A program made the translations under genes and the position numbers. From Amblyornis subalaris (taxonomy: Eukaryota > Chordata > Aves > Passeriformes > Ptilonorhynchidae), in the NCBI GenBank assembly GCA_018881555.1, contig JACAXG010000093.1, forward strand, positions 2,810,696 to 2,874,695: a stretch of DNA of 64,000 nt, read 5' to 3'. Shown here piece after piece: positions 59,701 through 64,000 of this stretch (positions are counted from its first letter, which is position 1; each line of letters begins with the position of its first letter). A model generated the notes under the pieces. It did not search any database. It saw only the letters and a list, made by a program, of their open reading frames with translations, and had not been told where the DNA came from.

Positions 59701-61735
59701 ACCATCCTCACTGCCTAGCTGTGTAGGGAAACAGAAGGAATTCCTCACATTTTGTAGCCCAGACAAGGAGATTTGCTCTCAAGAGAGACAAGCTGAAGCA
59801 GGCTGGACATTTTGCCTCCTTATTCCAGAAAGATGTCTCAAAATAGCTGGAAGTTCTTCAGGACAGCTGCTTCTCGGGATGTTTCACAAGCCATGGGCCA
59901 CTGGATGAGGTGGGGATGACCAAAGAATGATGAAGGCTCAGTCTAGGCAGTTATTGCTGCAGAGTGTGGCCATGTGGGTGTGACACAGGAAGGACTCTGC
60001 CTTCTGGCAGGGCTGGAGAAGTGGAAAGCAGTGAGGTAACTGTGCCATGTCAGCAGTGGGATGAAGTCCTGGTGAACTCCTACGGGAACAGAGAGGTTTC
60101 AGCTTCATGCAAAACACAACAAGCCGGAGGAGGAGAAGTCTGAGCACTATTTCCTGCTCTGGAGTTCAGAGCATGTTAGAAGAACCTCTCTATGGGTACT
60201 CTGAGACAAAGGATCAAAATATTTCCACTGGTTATTGTTTAGAGCAGAACTGGAGCCGTGCACAGCTCCNGGTGGGTCCTGGCATATGGCTGAGGGGCCT
60301 TAGTGGAGGGTGGGCAGCTCCATCTGGCAGGCCCAAAGGAGCAGATCCACTGGAAGCCACAGCAGACTGAACATATTGTGCTTCTGGCTGGGTGACCTCC
60401 TCTCCCAGCCCAAATTTGGCAGCCAGACTAAAACTGCACAGGGAAATGCAAAATTTGATCAAACTATTCTTTTTTTGTTGCTGTTTTTATTTTTGCTTCA
60501 CCTCCACTTTTCAAATGAAATCTTTGAAGGCAAAGAAGGAACCGGGGAAGTGGTGATCCCAGCCTGCCTACGTTCAGGAGTCAGAGAGCTTGTCTAGCGT
60601 GAAGCAGACCTAGCTTTGACTCCCTCTTCTGCCTGAGAAGTCTGGAGTTTGCACTTTCCACCATTAAGGAAAATAACCTAACTTCTGAGATAGTCAGGGA
60701 TATGTTTGCATATATGGAGCTATTTCCATGTATTTGCCTGCGTCTCTTCTGTGAAGCNGGTTCCTCTTTGTAGGAAGTACTCAAATATTGATGGAGCAGA
60801 GGAGAAGGACTGTGACAGGGACTCCCTGGCATAACGTTTCTAGCCAAAAATAGGGACATAATTTGCTTCGTTTTCTGCTCTTTGTACTGCAAGAGCTCNT
60901 TCTCTCCTGCCAGATAAGGCACTTCCCAAAGGATCGCACTTGGAAATACACTCCTTTGAAGACAGACAGAAAATATTCCTTCACCTCTGGATTCCCTGGA
61001 TATGGCCAAGGCTGGAAAACACCATGTACCACATTTGAAGACTGTTGTGAGTAAATTTGCTGCCTGCATGGAGATGAGGCTTTGAATTTGTCTNTCTTGC
61101 CCTGATTCACCTTGTCTCCCAATGGGAACTGGGATTTAACAGTGAAACAAATAAAACGTTTGAAAGTCAGATAGATGTTTGGTAACAAAATATAAGTAAA
61201 ATAAGGAATTGTANCATCCTGCTCTGTAACTGAGAGGAAGCTGTTCCCTAGATCTTTCCTCTGTGTTTCTGTGGATATTTCNCATGAGTTGATCTCCTTG
61301 GGTAGTACAGGGAACTTGAGCCATTGGGTTTGAAGGAGAGTCCTCTTGTCTTCCCATCAAGTTTTATTCTATCTGAAGTAATTCATGATTTCTTGGGCAG
61401 TTTCCACCTTATTCTTCACTTCAGTGTTCAGGGGCTGGGGAACAGAGTTGGCCCTGTTAATTAGGAAGAGGTCAGAATTTTATGNAGAATTTTTCTAAAT
61501 ACAGGGAGGAGTGTGAATACTGGGAGAGATGNTCGTCAGTAATATTTTCTTTTTTCAGTAATATTTTCTTTTCCTTGGTGTAATTCTGTTCAAGTCCACT
61601 TTCAGCATGTATGAAACACCTCATCTCTACTGGGCAGTGACAGTAATATACCAAGGACTTTGGAAAACACAGCCGGGTCCCTGGTTCTGTGTTTGGCAGA
61701 CCCTTCAATGGGNTCNAACAGCTGGCANACAAAGA
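56790..61735. other. Gene-free interval
   Basis: No recognised exon or interspersed repeat. 58430-58560 is AT-rich with forkhead- and homeodomain-like words. A 19-bp word containing cagtaatattttctttt is duplicated near 61535-61575. Confidence 0.4.
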
Positions 61736-61741
61736 ATGAAA

Positions 61742-61987
61742 TCAGANAATCACNGAATGGTTTGGGTGGGAAGGAACCTTAAAACTCNTCTCATTCCACA
61801 CTCCTGCCATGGGCAGGAACACCTTCCGCTAGGCCAGGTTGCTCCAAGCTCTGTCCAACTTGGCCTTGGATACTTCCCGGGATGGGGCAGCCACAGCTTC
61901 TCTGTGGACCTTACCAGCCTCAGAGGCAACAATTTCTTCCCAATATCTAGTCTAAACCTACTCTCTTTCAGACAGTTCAGCTTCAGG
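61742..61987 (-). mobile_element. CR1 LINE 3' end
   Basis: Antisense CR1: gaatggtttgggtgggaagg, catgggcaggaacaccttcc, ccaggttgctccaagctctg, cccgggatggggcagccac and ttcttcccaatatctagtct. Several N bases lie in and near its 3' terminus. Confidence 0.93.
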
Positions 61988-62464
61988 TGACTGCAGGGTT
62001 GTATTTACTTCCCTTGTGTGTCCCCATGGAGGAGGGAGTTTTTGTTTGATTTGTAGCCATGCATTGATTAAAAAAGACCACTAATATGCTGCTAAGTTTC
62101 CTTGCAAAGTTTTACAGGGTAAAANAGACAGCCAAGGCATTAAGGACTTTACACACTTGGAAGGACAGCGGCAGAAAAACAAAGGCACTTAATCTGGGAT
62201 ACACAAAGCAAGAAGGGGGGGAGCGTGATGCAGCTGTAATGAGAGACGGCGAGATTGACGTGGAAAAGATGGGACAGGCAGCAGAGTATAAATAGAGCTG
62301 CAGTTTATTTGGAACTTTCATTTTTAGGTGGGCATGATTGACACATGGATGGGCTGGATGAAGGTAACCTCCCTGATCTTTAACTTGCAGGTCACATGGA
62401 GAAAACTTTGAGAAAATACTCCAACATGTAGATGTCAGATTGAGTGACAGCCGNGTGTGAGGTG

Positions 62465-62800
62465 AATTGCATTTCCTGGCTTTTTTACATGCATCACTTC
62501 ACAGAAATGATGGCTGCCATCGGAACAAAAAGACGTCCTTCCCGACCGGGGTCAACAAACTGACAGTGCCCACCCATTAATAGAAAACACTGTCATTTAA
62601 AATAAAATGCTATGGAGAAAACTTCAAAAATCTATTAGCCAACACAGCAGATAGTATCAGTTTCTGCCCATGAATTACTGTATACCATTCCAGTGTTAAT
62701 GTACAGCGCAGTGTGTGGTACAATTTTCATCTGTAACAATATATATAGAATGCCATATGGCTGACAGCATGCACTACACATGTCAGGCTCTTCTGTTTTC
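62465..62800. promoter_or_regulatory. Candidate conserved non-coding element
   Basis: Non-repeat block with words such as gaaatgatggctgccatcgg, gtccttcccgaccggggtca and cccatgaattactgtatacc. Contains more CpG than its surroundings without being a CpG island. Weak evidence. Confidence 0.3.
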
Positions 62801-62809
62801 TAGCTCTGT

Positions 62810-64000
62810 ACATCTTATTTGCTTCTGTCTAATTATCTTGTTCTGTGGANGGGAGGGAGACAAAATAAGAAAAGCCAATGGGAATTGAAATATCAGGGGT
62901 AACAAATAGTGCCAGTTACTTAATTCCAGTGTTAATGTGTTCTTATGATTCTTATGCTTCTTAAAAGACACAGTTGGACATCAGTCGCTCGAGGTGGACT
63001 GTGGGACTGTAATACAGGATCTATATGTGGCATTTCAAAAAAAACAAACAAACAAAAAAAACAAATGAAAAAGAACAGCCCTGCTTTATACTGTCCACTT
63101 ATATTGGTTAATTCTAGGCATCATTTTTCCAGCTGCTAGAATGTGCCTGTATTGCTTCCCTATTCCTGTCTATCTAGAAGTAGTGCCTGGATTTTTTTTT
63201 ACCGCAGGAGAANCAAAATAGTGCTGAAAAGAATTGCTCTAAAATTGGACCCCTGGATCTGAAATGGTCTAAAGAGCTCCTCAGAACTTTAAGTTCTGAA
63301 TTTAATTTTTTCTTTTTTTTTCTGAGGGATTTGGTATTGTTTAAAGGTCAGAGCCCCAAGATTTGTCTTCAGAGATTTAGTTCTGGCTCATCTGTCAGTC
63401 ACTCTCACCCTCGTAAAGGCCAGAGGCGATTGCCAGCACCCCCCTTGCTGTACTCCCCTCTTCTCGAGCACTTGTTCCACAGGGAAATATCTTGTCCTAG
63501 NCTGGAAGGAAGCTGCCATCTCTTCCATAATGAAAAGTGGAGAGAGTGAAGGGAAAACTGGGACTGCCACCTACTTTCAATGATCCTGAGTGGGGCAGAA
63601 CTACAACTCGTGCTGCAGCCTTCAGGCTTCGTGTCCTCACAGGGCAGGGAAACAAAACCTTCACTCCGTGGGTGGAAAGGATTGGTTGGCCCACCAAGAG
63701 CTTAAAATAGTGTACCATTTTTGGATCATTAGCTTTTACTGGCTGCTGCTCTCGNAATGAAACTCAATGTCGTGCTGAAAAGTAAATATAGTTAGAAATT
63801 AATTGTAAAATTGGTCAGGAGAAACAAATGCCACAAATGAGTGCCATGGGTTGGCAGGGGCTACATAGGACTGGTTAACGCTGGTCTGCCTTGATTACAG
63901 TTCATGAGTGAGGGGCATAAAGGTAGCTCGGGTTTTAACCTGCACAGCATGCTCTTCCAACTGGAAAAGAAGACTTAACCCATGAATGTGGTGTTCAGGA
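62810..64000. other. Gene-free interval at right edge
   Basis: No exon recognised. An A-rich simple stretch (aaaacaaacaaac type) lies at about 63038-63075. Confidence 0.45.

Noticed and set aside
1..64000. CRISPR arrays, operons, bacterial-type systems and tRNA or rRNA genes
   Set aside because: The window is eukaryotic nuclear DNA. No spaced direct repeats of CRISPR type and no tRNA or rRNA core sequences were seen.

Overview
This is vertebrate nuclear DNA, almost certainly from a bird and probably a passerine or close relative. The genes are split into short exons with GT-AG (and one GC-AG) introns. The dominant interspersed repeat is the 3' end of CR1 LINEs (at least ten copies), with one ERVL-type LTR fragment, and no SINE-like repeat was recognised. 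The gene order matches a block of human 10q26.13. Many isolated single N bases look like ambiguity codes from the assembly rather than gaps.

Layout. (1) Positions 1-3932, plus strand: the last four coding exons of UROS (uroporphyrinogen-III synthase), whose 5' exons lie left of the window. (2) Positions 3933-5978: a convergent 3'-to-3' interval of about 2 kb holding the two 3' UTRs. In human, MMP21 sits between these genes; no trace of it is visible here. (3) Positions 5979-27211, minus strand: the complete 25-exon coding sequence of EDRF1, 1,229 codons, reconstructed with consistent reading phase through every junction. (4) Positions 27100-27430: a CpG-rich, TATA-less promoter with a perfect TCTCGCGAGA element and GC boxes. 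(5) Positions 28970-33504, plus strand: four coding exons of TEX36 (173 codons), head-to-head with EDRF1 as in human. (6) Positions 33600-64000: a gene-poor stretch, presumably the start of the interval toward CTBP2. It holds CR1 fragments, an 11-bp minisatellite, short simple repeats, an adjacent pair of hairpins, one isolated CpG-rich block, and several stretches that look like conserved non-coding elements. No convincing protein-coding gene was found there.

Functional links. UROS (fourth step of heme synthesis) and EDRF1 (a factor linked to GATA1-dependent erythroid expression) are both used in red-cell development and lie tail-to-tail. TEX36 is a small testis-expressed protein of unknown function. 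The long ORFs in the desert and on the strands opposite the exons are chance ORFs or repeat-driven. I found no new protein-coding system. The most useful observations are the MMP21 gap, the GC-AG intron, the TCTCGCGAGA promoter, and the candidate regulatory elements in the desert.
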